From: Candidatus Bipolaricaulota bacterium
Lineage (GTDB): Bacteria > Bipolaricaulota > Bipolaricaulia > UBA7950 > UBA9294
Direction of reading: 5' to 3'
DNA: 61,385 nucleotides
Assembly: GCA_028277345.1 (NCBI GenBank)
Contig: JANQGM010000010.1
Span: forward strand, 1 to 61,385
Position numbers and translations under genes: made by a program. The notes below the pieces were generated by a model. That model did not search any database, had not been told where the DNA came from, and was given only the letters and a program-made list of their open reading frames with translations. Position 1 is the first letter of the stretch, and each line of letters opens with the position of its first letter. Of this stretch, positions 24,196 through 33,596 are shown one piece after another.

Positions 24196-25158
24196 ATGCC
24201 ACGAAAAACCTATCGCATGTCCGTCACGCTCATCGTCTTCACCGCCCTGATGAGCGTCGTCGCCTTCTCGCACGCGGACCAGGCATCTCCGTTTCGGATC
24301 GTCGCAACCACGACCCAAGTAAGCGATCTGACTCGCGTATTGACGGCAGGGATCGACCAACCGATCGAGGTCGAGAGCCTCATGGGGCCAGGCGTTGATC
24401 CTCATCTGTTCGTGGCCAGCGCCGGCGATGTGGCTTTGCTTTCCCAAGCGGACGTCATCTTTTACAACGGGCTCGATCTTGAGGGTAAGCTGGATCAGGT
24501 TTTCGAACAGATGAACCGCATCGGCATCCCAACGATCCCCGCGACGGACGCGATGGACGAAGACCTGCTTCTCCAGAATGCCGACTTCGCCTTTAACTAC
24601 GATCCACATATCTGGTTCGATGCACGTCAATGGCAAGCCGTCACGGCGTTCCTACGGGATCAACTCATCGGCTTCTTGCCAGCTGCTGAAGCCGCCATCA
24701 CCGCCAATGCCGCCGACTACCTGAACGAACTGGACGTCGTGCACCGCTATGTGCTCGACCAAGCGGAGCGACTGACGGAGATCCAGCGCGTCCTGATTAC
24801 CTCGCACGATGCCTTCAACTACTTCGGTCGCGCCTACGGATTCGAGGTTCGCGGCATTCAGGGAGCCAGCACGACGAGCGAAGCCAGCGTTGCCGATATC
24901 CAGGCACTGGCGGACTTCATCGTGGAACGGGAAATCCGGGCGATCTTCTCAGAATCCTCCGTCTCTTCGCAAACGGTCAACGCGCTCCGTGAGGCCGTGC
25001 GCGATCGTGAGTTTGAAGTCACGGTGGGCGAAGAGATCTACTCGGATGCGATGGGCGATCCGGACACGGCAGAGGGAACCTACCTGGGGATGTTGCGCCA
25101 CAACATTGACGCAATCGTCACCGCGCTGCTGGGCGAGCACTCAGACGCCGATGAATGA
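24196..25158 (+). CDS. Cluster A-I metal binding protein (MntC/PsaA/TroA-like)
   Basis: Periplasmic binding protein, 320 residues, delivering Mn(II), Fe(II) or Zn(II). Signal peptide [20 protein letters not shown]. The likely four ligands are His in VDPHLFV, His in YDPHIWF, Glu in IFSESSVS and Asp in YSDAMGD, the His-His-Glu-Asp set of manganese proteins such as PsaA. There is no His-rich loop as in zinc-specific ZnuA. ATG 24196 was chosen; a TTG three codons earlier is possible. It overlaps the ATPase by eight bases. Confidence 0.9.
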   Translation: MPRKTYRMSVTLIVFTALMSVVAFSHADQASPFRIVATTTQVSDLTRVLTAGIDQPIEVESLMGPGVDPHLFVASAGDVALLSQADVIFYNGLDLEGKLDQVFEQMNRIGIPTIPATDAMDEDLLLQNADFAFNYDPHIWFDARQWQAVTAFLRDQLIGFLPAAEAAITANAADYLNELDVVHRYVLDQAERLTEIQRVLITSHDAFNYFGRAYGFEVRGIQGASTTSEASVADIQALADFIVEREIRAIFSESSVSSQTVNALREAVRDREFEVTVGEEIYSDAMGDPDTAEGTYLGMLRHNIDAIVTALLGEHSDADE

Positions 25159-25918
25159 CGCGGCACTCGAAATCCAGGACTTGACCGTTGCCTACCGCAA
25201 CACACCGGTTTTGTGGGACATCGACTTGGACGTTCCATTCGGAACTCTGGCCGCCATTGTGGGGCCCAATGGTGCAGGAAAGACGACCCTCATCAAAGCC
25301 GTTCAGGGACTGGTGAGACCGGCAGCCGGCAACATCCTCGTGTTCGGTAAGCCGTATCGAGCACAACGCGCGTTGGTCGGCTACGTTCCCCAGCGCGGCA
25401 GCGTCGATTGGGATTTTCCCACCAATGTTCTCGACGTTGTTCTGATGGGTCTCTATGGGCGCATCGGTTGGTTCAAGCGGCCGGGCGGGCAACAACGCAA
25501 GCGCGCCCTCGCTGCCATTGAGCAGGTGGGGATGTTAAGCTGCGCCTCTCGGCAGATCAGTCAGCTCTCGGGCGGCCAGCAGCAACGCGTTTTCTTGGCA
25601 CGGGCTCTCGTGCAAGACGCTCAGCTCTATCTGATGGATGAGCCGTTTCAAGGCGTTGACGCCACCACCGAAAAGGCCATCGTCGCCTTGCTGAAGCACA
25701 TGAAGTCCGATGGCAAGACCGTGATTGCCGTCCACCACGACCTGCAGACGGTCCAAGCGTATTTCGACTGGGTAACGCTTCTCAATGTGCGCAAGATGGC
25801 GGCTGGCCCTGTCGATGAGGTATTCACGCCGGAGAATCTCCACCAAACCTATGGTGGAGGCGTCGCCGGTCCGGGGTCACAGCTTGCCGAAATCGATGAT
25901 CCCGGTGACAGGGGGTGA
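25151..25918 (+). CDS. Metal ABC ATPase (MntB/TroB-like)
   Basis: ATPase, 255 residues. Walker [11 protein letters not shown] near residue 39, Q-loop [16 protein letters not shown] (the VDWDFP sequence is characteristic of manganese and zinc ABC ATPases), signature [15 protein letters not shown], Walker [13 protein letters not shown] and H-loop [11 protein letters not shown] 25151 overlaps the binding protein stop. Second gene of the manganese-type operon. Confidence 0.93.
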   Translation: MNDAALEIQDLTVAYRNTPVLWDIDLDVPFGTLAAIVGPNGAGKTTLIKAVQGLVRPAAGNILVFGKPYRAQRALVGYVPQRGSVDWDFPTNVLDVVLMGLYGRIGWFKRPGGQQRKRALAAIEQVGMLSCASRQISQLSGGQQQRVFLARALVQDAQLYLMDEPFQGVDATTEKAIVALLKHMKSDGKTVIAVHHDLQTVQAYFDWVTLLNVRKMAAGPVDEVFTPENLHQTYGGGVAGPGSQLAEIDDPGDRG

Positions 25919-25924
25919 AGCATC

Positions 25925-27070
25925 ATGGTGGAGTTGCTGCACAATCTGTTGTTTGACTACACCTTGCGCACAGTGGCCTTGGGCGCCGCCGTCTTGGGCG
26001 TTTCCAGTGGCATTTTGGGTGCCTTCGCGGTCTTGCGCGGCCAAAGCCTGCTCGGCGATGCCCTTTCGCACGCCGCGTTGCCTGGTGTGGCGTTGACGTT
26101 TCTTTGGGGCGGCACAAAGGATCCGCTGTTCTTGGCGATGGGGGCCGCCATCTCGGGGTGGCTGGGCATTCTGTGGATCCAAAGCGTGACGCGCTACACT
26201 CGGGTCAAGTTTGACACGGCGCTGGCCATTGTGCTATCCGTCTTCTTCGGCGGCGGAATGGTCGTGCTAACCTTCATCCAGCGATTGCCGACAGCCTCAA
26301 AGGCCGGTCTTGACCAGTTCCTCTTCGGTCAGGCCGCCGGAATGATCATGTCCGATGTCGCCGTGATGGCCACGCTGGGGGGGGCGGCCGTCGCTCTCGT
26401 ACTCATCCTCTGGAAAGAGTTTAAACTGCTTTGCTTCGATGCCAGTTTCGGCCGTTCTATCGGGTTGCCCATGGTTCGACTCGACCTGTTGCTAACGACG
26501 CTGCTGGTGGTGGCCATCGTCATCGGACTCAAGACTGTCGGCGTCATTCTAATGAGCGCACTCATCGTCGCTCCAGGTGCCGCGGCTCGCCAGTGGACAG
26601 ATCGTCTCGGCGTAATGGTCGCGCTCTCCGCAGGCTTTGCCGTTGTCGCGGGCGTCATCGGCGCAGCCCTGAGCAGTACAGCCGCGCGGCTGCCCACCGG
26701 CCCCATGATCGTGGTCTGTCTCAGCACCATCGTGTTGGTCTCGCTGTTTCTCGCCCCGAGACGCGGCATCGCCTGGCGATGGCTACGTGCGCAGCATGCC
26801 GGCCGACGGTTGCGAATGGAACGTGTGTTCGCCGATCTATACGAGCTTTCCAGGCAGCATGAGGACCCAATGCATGCCCACGATTTGGCAACCCTGCACG
26901 CCATGCAGGCGCATCCCGCTGGCGTGCTGGACAACCTCCGCAAACTTGAGGAGCAAGGCTGGGCTCACGAGGTCGAGCCGCAGCGCTGGGCGCTTACCGA
27001 TCGCGGCCTCGAGCACACCCACGAACTGGAACGCGGAAATCGGGTCGCAAATCTTGGGAAGGAGACCTAG
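25925..27070 (+). CDS. Metal ABC-3 permease with winged-helix tail
   Basis: Inner-membrane permease (ABC-3 family), 381 residues. The first ~285 residues form the membrane domain: LGAFAVLRGQSLLGDALSHA is the conserved N-terminal landmark and VGVILMSALIVAPGAAA the conserved late one. Residues about 290-381 form a cytoplasmic tail (MERVFADLYELSRQ, LDNLRKLEEQGWAHEV, WALTDRGLEH) that reads like a winged helix of the DtxR/MntR type. Fused permeases of this sort are known in some lineages. It pairs with the next permease. Confidence 0.9.
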   Translation: MVELLHNLLFDYTLRTVALGAAVLGVSSGILGAFAVLRGQSLLGDALSHAALPGVALTFLWGGTKDPLFLAMGAAISGWLGILWIQSVTRYTRVKFDTALAIVLSVFFGGGMVVLTFIQRLPTASKAGLDQFLFGQAAGMIMSDVAVMATLGGAAVALVLILWKEFKLLCFDASFGRSIGLPMVRLDLLLTTLLVVAIVIGLKTVGVILMSALIVAPGAAARQWTDRLGVMVALSAGFAVVAGVIGAALSSTAARLPTGPMIVVCLSTIVLVSLFLAPRRGIAWRWLRAQHAGRRLRMERVFADLYELSRQHEDPMHAHDLATLHAMQAHPAGVLDNLRKLEEQGWAHEVEPQRWALTDRGLEHTHELERGNRVANLGKET

Positions 27071-27073
27071 TCA

Positions 27074-28213
27074 ATGGGTGCATTTCAACGGGACATCCTG
27101 CTGATCGCGGCAACGGTCGCTGCCGCCTGCGCGTTGCCCGGCGTGTTCCTCGTGTTACGGCGGATGGCGATGATCAGTGATGCCATCAGCCACGCCATTC
27201 TTTTCGGCATCGCACTTGCTTTCCTGGTCGTTCAAAGCGTTCACTCTCCACTTTTGATCCTGGGCGCGGCGCTGACCGGTGTCTTGACGGTGGCGCTTTC
27301 CGAATGGTTACGCAACACGCGGTTGATCAAGCAAGATGCGGCTATCGGACTCGCTTTCCCGCTGCTGTTCAGCATCGGCGTCATCCTCCTCAATCGCTAT
27401 GCAAGCAACGTCCACATCGACATTGATGTCGTGTTGCTGGGAGAACTGGCATTTGCGCCCTTCAATCGTCTGATCATCGGCGGTGTAAACGTCGCTCCCT
27501 TGTCCCTGGCTGTTATGGGAGGAATTCTGTTACTCAACGTGTTCTTTATCGGCACATTCTACAAGGAGCTAAAGCTGTCCACTTTTGACCCTGCACTCGC
27601 CGCCGCGCTCGGATTCGCCCCGGTCGCACTTCACTACGCATTGATGGCACTCGTTTCGATCACCGCGGTCGGTGCGTTCGACGCCGTAGGCGCCATCCTC
27701 GTGGTTGCCCTGATGATTGCCCCGCCGGCCACAGCCTACCTGCTGACCGACCGCCTTCCTAGGATGATCCTTCTCAGCGTGGGCGTAGGAATTCTAAGCG
27801 CCGTTTGCGGTTTCTACTTTGCGTTGTGGCTCGACGCCAGCATTTCCGGCGCCATGGCGCTGGCCGCCGGGTTTTTCTTCCTGCTGGCCTTTCTGCTTGC
27901 CCCCGACAAGGGAATGCTGGCCGCACTCGTTCGGAACGCGCGCAATCGCTGGGCATTTGCCGAGACGATGCTCGCAATCCACCTTCTGCAGCACGAAGGC
28001 CAGCCTGAGGAAGCCGCGGAGAGCCGCGTAGACCATCTGTATAAACACTTTCGCTGGGGAGAACGGTTTGCTCGCCGTGTCGTCGTTCGCGCCGAGAGGC
28101 ACGGCGTCCTGCAGCTTTCCGAGGGGCGCCTGCGGCTGGAATCAAGAGGGCGCGTGCTCGCCCAGCGACAGCTGGGGCTGACGCCTGCAGATCCCAAGGC
28201 GAGGGACCATTGA
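27074..28213 (+). CDS. Second metal ABC-3 permease with cytoplasmic tail
   Basis: ABC-3 permease of 379 residues, paralogous to the preceding gene; the two probably form the heterodimeric channel as TroC and TroD do. Landmarks are GVFLVLRRMAMISDAISHAI and DAVGAILVVALMIAPPATAY. The C-terminal ~90 residues (WAFAETMLAIHLLQHEG, VVVRAERHGVLQLSEGRLRL) again look like a winged helix. It starts three bases after the previous stop and its own stop overlaps the regulator start (TGATG). Confidence 0.9.
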   Translation: MGAFQRDILLIAATVAAACALPGVFLVLRRMAMISDAISHAILFGIALAFLVVQSVHSPLLILGAALTGVLTVALSEWLRNTRLIKQDAAIGLAFPLLFSIGVILLNRYASNVHIDIDVVLLGELAFAPFNRLIIGGVNVAPLSLAVMGGILLLNVFFIGTFYKELKLSTFDPALAAALGFAPVALHYALMALVSITAVGAFDAVGAILVVALMIAPPATAYLLTDRLPRMILLSVGVGILSAVCGFYFALWLDASISGAMALAAGFFFLLAFLLAPDKGMLAALVRNARNRWAFAETMLAIHLLQHEGQPEEAAESRVDHLYKHFRWGERFARRVVVRAERHGVLQLSEGRLRLESRGRVLAQRQLGLTPADPKARDH

Positions 28214-28881
28214 TGCATACACAAGCCATTGAAGATTATCTGAGGGAAATCTACGCACTTCAGGAACGAGACGAGCGGGCCACGACCTCGACGTTGGCGG
28301 CACGTCTCGATGTGACGGCGGCCTCCGTGACGAATATGTTCAAGAAGCTGGCCGCACTGAACCTCGTACTCCACGAGCCGTATAAGGGAGTCACCCTCAC
28401 TCCGGCCGGTCTCAAAGCCGCTCTCGAAGTCGTCCGTCACCATCGCTTGATCGAGCTCTACTTGGCCGAGGCGTTGGGCGTTCCCTGGGATCAGGTCCAT
28501 GACGAAGCAGAGAAATGGGAACACGTGCTCTCGGAGGACATGGAAGATCGAATCGATGCCGCGCTCGGATACCCCACCACCAGCCCACATGGGGCACCGA
28601 TCCCCACACGAGATGGGACGGTTGCCGACCGCCCATACCGTTCATTGAATGAACTGGAGCCGGGCCAAACCGTAGAGATCATCGAGGTGAGCGATCGCGA
28701 CCCAGCTCTGCTTCGGTATCTCGGAGAGTTGGGGCTCTACCCTCGAGCCCGACTTGAGATCGTCTCCAACAACCCCTATCGCGGCACGGTCCTCCGGGTT
28801 AACGGAGTGGAGTGCACGTTGGGCTGCGACGTCGCCCGTCACATCTTCGTCGAATCCGTCTCCGATATCCCTAGAGAGTAG
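28213..28881 (+). CDS. Full-length MntR/TroR-type repressor with FeoA-like C-terminal domain
   Basis: Cytoplasmic metal-dependent repressor, 222 residues. HTH around residues 25-50 (TSTLAARLDVTAASVTNMFK). Metal-site residues by eye: Asp8 in IEDYLREI, His and Glu in RHHRLIELYL, His, Glu, Glu and His in VHDEAEKWEHVLS. Glu replaces the Cys of the iron-type DtxR site, as in manganese sensors. Residues ~150-222 are an SH3/FeoA-like domain (LGELGLYPRARLEIV, CTLGCDVARHIFV). ATG 28213 overlaps the permease stop. It likely represses this operon through operator 9. Confidence 0.9.
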   Translation: MHTQAIEDYLREIYALQERDERATTSTLAARLDVTAASVTNMFKKLAALNLVLHEPYKGVTLTPAGLKAALEVVRHHRLIELYLAEALGVPWDQVHDEAEKWEHVLSEDMEDRIDAALGYPTTSPHGAPIPTRDGTVADRPYRSLNELEPGQTVEIIEVSDRDPALLRYLGELGLYPRARLEIVSNNPYRGTVLRVNGVECTLGCDVARHIFVESVSDIPRE

Positions 28882-29178
28882 TCTCACTGGCGGCGTCGCT
28901 ACGGCCACTCGTCTGGCGACCATGCGAACCTCCGAACGAGCGAAAACCTCCTCATCCATTCGCAACGTGGCCCGGACTGCGTCATGTTCGACACGGGCAT
29001 CAGCGACCCCTTCGATCCGTGCAATCCAGCACTCAAGGGTCGCCGCAATGCGCCCCACTTGCACGCCTATATCGCGTCAGCACGTGCCGTTCTCACAACG
29101 CCATGGTCCCAGGGCCAAGAAGCATGGCCCTGGACGGTTGCCCTTCGCCAACGACCTACGTCGAACACTCGCTTTGCG
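28882..29178. other. Convergent intergenic region with hairpin
   Basis: It lies between the MntR-type regulator (plus) and the ABC pair (minus). CCAGGGCC (29109-29116) and GGCCCTGG (29126-29133) form an eight-pair hairpin with loop AAGAAGCAT, without a T-tract on either side. It may still act as a bidirectional transcription barrier. No gene supported. Confidence 0.5.
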
Positions 29179-30912
29179 CTACGATTTCGTCATCTGACGC
29201 TGAACCATACTCGCGAAGATGCCGCCTGCCTCCATGAGTTGCTCTGGATTCCCCATCTCTGCGACGTGGCCGTCCGAAATCACAACAACCTTGTCTGCAT
29301 GGGCGACGGTGCGCATGCGATGGGCGATGATGAGAACGGTCTTTCCTCGGATCAGCTCTGAGAGTCCAGCCTGGATCTTGGTCTCGTTTTCCACATCCAA
29401 CGACGCCGTCGCTTCGTCGAGCAAGACAATGGGGGCATCCTTCAAGAGTGCGCGTGCAATCGAGATACGCTGACGCTCTCCTCCAGAGAGTGTTTCTCCG
29501 TTCTCGCCGATCATCGTGTCATAGCCGTCGGACATCTCGCGGACGAACTCATCACAACGTGCGAGTTTCGCAGCCTGGAGAACCTCTTCGTCGGATGCGT
29601 TTCGGCTTCCGATGCGAATGTTGTCCATGATCGTGGCATTGAAAAGCACGACGTTTTGGAAAACGACCGAATAGCTCTTTAACAGAGTTTCCGGATCGAT
29701 TTCGCGCACGTCGCGACCGCCCAAGAGGATTCGCCCTTGCTGTGCATCCCAGAATCGGGCAGCAAGCATCGCCGACGTCGTCTTGCCGCCACCGGACGGT
29801 CCCACGAGAGCCGTGATCTCGCCTTGCTTGGCCGTAAATGATACGCCGCTCAGGACTTGCTTGTCGGCCTCATAGGAGAACGATACATCATCGAACTCGA
29901 TATCGTAGTTCTCCGGGACAAACGAGGTATCCCCTTGTTGGATCGGCATGGCCTGCAGCTCGCGCATACGGTCAATCCGCGCATCGAGATAGAACAGGGC
30001 AGCCAAGTTGTTGAAGACCTCGCCGACAGGCTCGTAGATCCTTGATGCGACCAAGAGGAAGACCAAGTAGGTAAAGACGTCGATGACGCTACGCGTCAGG
30101 AGTGTCGCCCCAACGAGGATGACGCTGACCAAACCCAACTTGAGGAGGCTGTGCGCGCTACCAAGCAACACGCCGCCTGAGAGCTCAAAACGGGTCAACT
30201 GCCTCTCGTACGTATCCAGGGCATCGTCCAACCCATTCATGAAACGGTTTTCCAACTGACACGCCTTGATCTCCTGAATCGTATCGAGACCTTCTTGAAT
30301 CTGGTCGCTGACCACCCGCATCTGCTTGTAAATGGCACGTTGATTCCTCTTTTGCCACGCTTTCGATACAAGGACGACACTTGCCGCCACCGGCACAACC
30401 CAAAACAAGGCCAACGCAAGTTGCCATTGATAGATGAACAGCCCGATTGCAACCAAAGAGATACTGAGAATCGATGCCACGAGCTGGGGAACGGCATGAG
30501 AGAACGTGTGTTCCAGATCTGTGCTGTCCCGCATGATGGTCGAAGTCAGATCCGACAGATTCTTGGTGGCGAAGAAAGCAAGCGGGAGCTTTCGAAGCTT
30601 CTCAGCCAAGCTAATTCTCCGATTCGCACTCTCTTCGTAGATCGTCGTGAATGTACTTCGGTACTGGACGACGGCCAGGATCCATGTCGCTGCAGCAAAT
30701 CCAAGCCCCAAGAGGATGTAGTAGCCGAATCCATGCAAGGTCCCCCCCGCGGAGTCGATGGCGTCGCGCAGATACTCGTTGAGAAACACGAACATATAGA
30801 CTGCGGGAAGCATGATCCCGATGTTCAGGAGTGTCGTGCAGAACGTCCCTCTGAGGAAGTCCCTCGCGCCTTTCTCGGATAGTGCGAGTCGATTTTGAAT
30901 TGTTTTAAACAT
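29179..30912 (-). CDS. ABC transporter, fused membrane and ATPase domains (second of pair)
   Basis: Membrane-embedded half-transporter, 577 residues with an N-terminal six-helix domain and a C-terminal ATPase. Walker A GPSGGGKTT near residue 375, signature TLSGGERQRISIARAL, Walker B IVLLDEATASLD, H-loop AHRMRTVA. ATG 30912 has GAGG upstream and overlaps the first partner by eight bases. The pair resembles heterodimeric transporters of the IrtAB/YbtPQ type, which import siderophore-bound metals, as well as MsbA-like exporters. The TetR neighbour is compatible with either. Confidence 0.85.
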   Translation of the reverse strand: MFKTIQNRLALSEKGARDFLRGTFCTTLLNIGIMLPAVYMFVFLNEYLRDAIDSAGGTLHGFGYYILLGLGFAAATWILAVVQYRSTFTTIYEESANRRISLAEKLRKLPLAFFATKNLSDLTSTIMRDSTDLEHTFSHAVPQLVASILSISLVAIGLFIYQWQLALALFWVVPVAASVVLVSKAWQKRNQRAIYKQMRVVSDQIQEGLDTIQEIKACQLENRFMNGLDDALDTYERQLTRFELSGGVLLGSAHSLLKLGLVSVILVGATLLTRSVIDVFTYLVFLLVASRIYEPVGEVFNNLAALFYLDARIDRMRELQAMPIQQGDTSFVPENYDIEFDDVSFSYEADKQVLSGVSFTAKQGEITALVGPSGGGKTTSAMLAARFWDAQQGRILLGGRDVREIDPETLLKSYSVVFQNVVLFNATIMDNIRIGSRNASDEEVLQAAKLARCDEFVREMSDGYDTMIGENGETLSGGERQRISIARALLKDAPIVLLDEATASLDVENETKIQAGLSELIRGKTVLIIAHRMRTVAHADKVVVISDGHVAEMGNPEQLMEAGGIFASMVQRQMTKS

Positions 30913-32677
30913 GCTGAGCCTCGCTTTGAAGCGTCCACTGAACTGCCTGTCGAAACTCCTGCCACATGCGGGCGTAGAGCCCTTCGTACACCACAAGCTC
31001 CTCGTGCGTTCCCTGTTCCACCACGCGCCCTTGGTCAATTACAAGGATGCGGTCCACATCCATGACGCTGGAGAGTCGATGTGCAATCATGAGGACTGTC
31101 TTGCCTTTGGTCAGCTCGGCAAGTGCGCTTTGGATCAGATCCTCGTTCTCGGGATCGGCGAACGCCGTGGCCTCATCAAGCACTACAATAGGCGCATCCT
31201 TGACGAAAGCGCGCGCCAGGGCAATGCGCTGTTGCTCTCCTCCAGATAAGAACGTGCCGTCAGCACCGATGCGCGTCTCGAGCCCCTCAGGCAATCTATC
31301 AATGATCTCTCGACACTGCGCACGATCGATGGCATCCTCGATCTGTTGTCGTGTTGCTTGCGGGTTCCCGAAGGCGATGTTCTCACGCAGCGTAGTTTTG
31401 AACAGCTGGATGTTTTGGAATACGAACGAGACGTTGGACATCAGATCGCCGGGACTAAGCTCTCGAACGTCCGTCCCTCCGATCAGAACCTGGCCGGAGT
31501 CAACGTCCCAGAAGCGGGGCACCAGGCGGGCGATCGTCGTCTTTCCGCCTCCAGATGGCCCAACCAGTGCGTAGGTGTGGCCGGCGGGGAGCGTGAAGCT
31601 GACAGTGTCCACAGCGTTCTTCTCTCCACCGGCATAGCGGAAGTCAACATCGCGGAATTCGATCGCGTGCCCCGTGATCGACTTGGGATGTTCGGGCAAG
31701 GGCAGCGGCTTGACATCTAGCAGCTCATCAATCCGATTCGCCGCCTCGCCGGCTTGTCCCAGGGCTTGGTTGAGATACATGCTACGCATGATGCTCTGCG
31801 CAAAAACCGGCGTGAGCAGAATGTAGAAGATAAGGTCAACGATCATTGCCGTTGTTGGCGCACCGTGGGTGATCAACAGGACGGCGACGGGCACCAGGAA
31901 GTAGGCAAAGCCGTGGATAATCACCGAGTAGGTGGCCATTGGCTTCTCCCACAACCGCGTATATCGGTACACCATATCGCGATACCGAAGAATGCTGTCG
32001 TGGAAGCGCTTGAAGGAGAAGACGGTCTGCTGGAACACCTTGACCACGGGAATGCCACGCACATACTCCACGGCTTCGGTGTTCATCTCCTCAAGAGAGT
32101 CCATGTACATCTTCATGAACGACTTGCCGCGCCCGCCCATCATGGAACCCAAGAGAGCCATGGATAGAATGACCGGAGCCAAAGTCGCCAATCCCAGCCT
32201 CCAGTCGAACGCGAACACAAGCACCAACGCGATCAAGGGGACGAGCAACGATGCGGCGAGATCCGGCATCTGGTGCGCGAGAAACACGTGGGTGATGCTT
32301 GCGTTGTCATCAATGATCTTCCGCATGCGGCCTGACGTGTTTTGATCGAAAAAGCCCAGAGGCATGGCGACAACTCTTCGCATCCCTTCGCGTCGCATGT
32401 TCGTTTCGACCCGAAAGGCAGCCAGGTGCGATAGCATCAGAGCCGCGAGATAGACGACAACTCCTCCTACCGCAGCCACAAGAGCCCACCATCCATAGGC
32501 ACGGATCATCGCGGTGGAATCCACGGCAACCGGAGCCAGCAGCTCGTGAACAATCCGCCAGATCAGCACAATCGGAACCAGGCCCAGGAGTGCGCTCAGC
32601 GCGGAAAGCACGAGCGATCCTGGGAGTAGGATCCGGCGGTTGCCCATATAGGTTTGCAATCGTCTCAGTGCGTTCAT
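30905..32677 (-). CDS. ABC transporter, fused membrane and ATPase domains (first of pair, IrtA/YbtP-like)
   Basis: Half-transporter of 590 residues. Walker A GPSGGGKTT near residue 374, Q-loop FVFQNIQLFKTTLREN, signature FLSGGEQQRIALARAF, Walker B IVVLDEATAFADPENE, H-loop AHRLSS. The ATAFADPENE segment after Walker B is, as I recall, characteristic of the IrtAB/YbtPQ metal-siderophore importer branch rather than drug exporters. ATG 32677 follows AAAGGA. It is first in the minus-strand pair; a GAAC-N3-GTTC palindrome lies 35-50 bases upstream. Substrate unknown. Confidence 0.85.
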   Translation of the reverse strand: MNALRRLQTYMGNRRILLPGSLVLSALSALLGLVPIVLIWRIVHELLAPVAVDSTAMIRAYGWWALVAAVGGVVVYLAALMLSHLAAFRVETNMRREGMRRVVAMPLGFFDQNTSGRMRKIIDDNASITHVFLAHQMPDLAASLLVPLIALVLVFAFDWRLGLATLAPVILSMALLGSMMGGRGKSFMKMYMDSLEEMNTEAVEYVRGIPVVKVFQQTVFSFKRFHDSILRYRDMVYRYTRLWEKPMATYSVIIHGFAYFLVPVAVLLITHGAPTTAMIVDLIFYILLTPVFAQSIMRSMYLNQALGQAGEAANRIDELLDVKPLPLPEHPKSITGHAIEFRDVDFRYAGGEKNAVDTVSFTLPAGHTYALVGPSGGGKTTIARLVPRFWDVDSGQVLIGGTDVRELSPGDLMSNVSFVFQNIQLFKTTLRENIAFGNPQATRQQIEDAIDRAQCREIIDRLPEGLETRIGADGTFLSGGEQQRIALARAFVKDAPIVVLDEATAFADPENEDLIQSALAELTKGKTVLMIAHRLSSVMDVDRILVIDQGRVVEQGTHEELVVYEGLYARMWQEFRQAVQWTLQSEAQHV

Positions 32678-32711
32678 CAATCCGTCCTTTCGGTGAAATC
32701 AATCCTCAAAA

Positions 32712-32726
32712 ACGAACAATGTTCGT
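32712..32726. promoter_or_regulatory. TetR-type operator upstream of the ABC pair
   Basis: ACGAAC-AAT-GTTCGT, perfect inverted repeat 35 bases upstream of the ABC gene start. The core GAAC-N3-GTTC recurs directly upstream of the tetR gene. Confidence 0.6.
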
Positions 32727-32790
32727 CTTTTGTCAAAAAAAGAAACCCTCCAGTCCTCCCCGACAGAAGCCTGCATCACGCTTCATTTGA

Positions 32791-33408
32791 TCACGGTTCG
32801 ATCCCCATAAGCCTTTTCCATCCTGCAGTGGCATACTCGATATACTCGGTGATGAAGCATTCCAACTGGCGGCGGCTTAGCTCATGCATGACGAGTTCGC
32901 CAAGCGTACTGAACCACCAGGAGCTCATGTTGTGTACGAAGAAGTCCGAAATGTCCGCCTCCACTTCAGGATACTGCGCCTTGAAACGAGCTAGGTAATC
33001 GAGTTCGCCGCGCGTGTGCCGCTCGATCAGCCTCTCCCGGAAGCTCTCAAGTTCAGACCCTTGAGCCTTAAAGAATAGGATATTCAGCTCCTCGCGGTGC
33101 TGAAGGATGAGATCCGTGATCAGTCGCTTGAATCGCGGGATGAAGCCTCCCGACCTAAGGAAATCGATATTCAGACCCGCTTCCCGGTTCTGATCCTCGA
33201 AAATGCGCTCCATGGCAAGTATCGCAGGCGCAAGGACTTCCGAGAATAGCTGATCCTTGCTGCGGTAATAGTTGTAGATGTTGCTCAGGCTGGTTCCTGC
33301 CTCTTGCGCGATAACGCGCATGCTCGTTTCCTTGAATCCCTTGTTTAGGAATTCACGACGAGCGACACGAACAATCTCGGATCGGATCGATTCTTTTTTC
33401 GTCTGCAT
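32791..33408 (-). CDS. TetR/AcrR-family regulator
   Basis: Cytoplasmic repressor, 205 residues. The N-terminal HTH shows IVRVARREFLNKGFKETSMR and AGTSLSNIYNYYRSKDQLF (residues ~12-50), typical of TetR proteins. The C-terminal ligand domain has no recognised specificity. ATG 33408 was chosen because the TetR domain starts directly after it; a much longer upstream reading is out of family. Same strand and 113 bases from the ABC pair, which it probably regulates through the shared palindrome. Confidence 0.87.
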   Translation of the reverse strand: MQTKKESIRSEIVRVARREFLNKGFKETSMRVIAQEAGTSLSNIYNYYRSKDQLFSEVLAPAILAMERIFEDQNREAGLNIDFLRSGGFIPRFKRLITDLILQHREELNILFFKAQGSELESFRERLIERHTRGELDYLARFKAQYPEVEADISDFFVHNMSSWWFSTLGELVMHELSRRQLECFITEYIEYATAGWKRLMGIEP

Positions 33409-33411
33409 ACC

Positions 33412-33424
33412 TGAACGCCGTTCG
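33412..33424. promoter_or_regulatory. Candidate TetR autoregulatory site
   Basis: GAAC-GCC-GTTC at 33413-33423, four bases before the tetR start codon. It has the same core as the site at 32712-32726. Confidence 0.5.
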
Positions 33425-33596
33425 TTAATCAGAGTATTCACGTAAGCCACTCGTTTCAAGGATCTGCCTTGCCGAGGCAAGCGCAGAAGGGACGTCAACG
33501 CACCCGCCAACGAGCAGCGCACATCGGGCTTGCGGACGGTGGCCGCTCTCTCATCGCCAGATCCTCCCATTAACTGCTTCCTCGCAGGAGATCTCG

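Noticed and set aside
13533..28881. A complete siderophore or opine metallophore biosynthesis pathway
   Set aside because: Exporter, importers and methyltransferases are present, but no NRPS, NIS synthetase, nicotianamine synthase or opine dehydrogenase is in the window.
28882..29064. Minus-strand frame with an HMA-like pattern (IEGVADARVEHDAVRATLRM)
   Set aside because: No CXXC metal motif, continues antisense into the MntR-type gene, and has no start signals; at most a trace of a heavy-metal domain.
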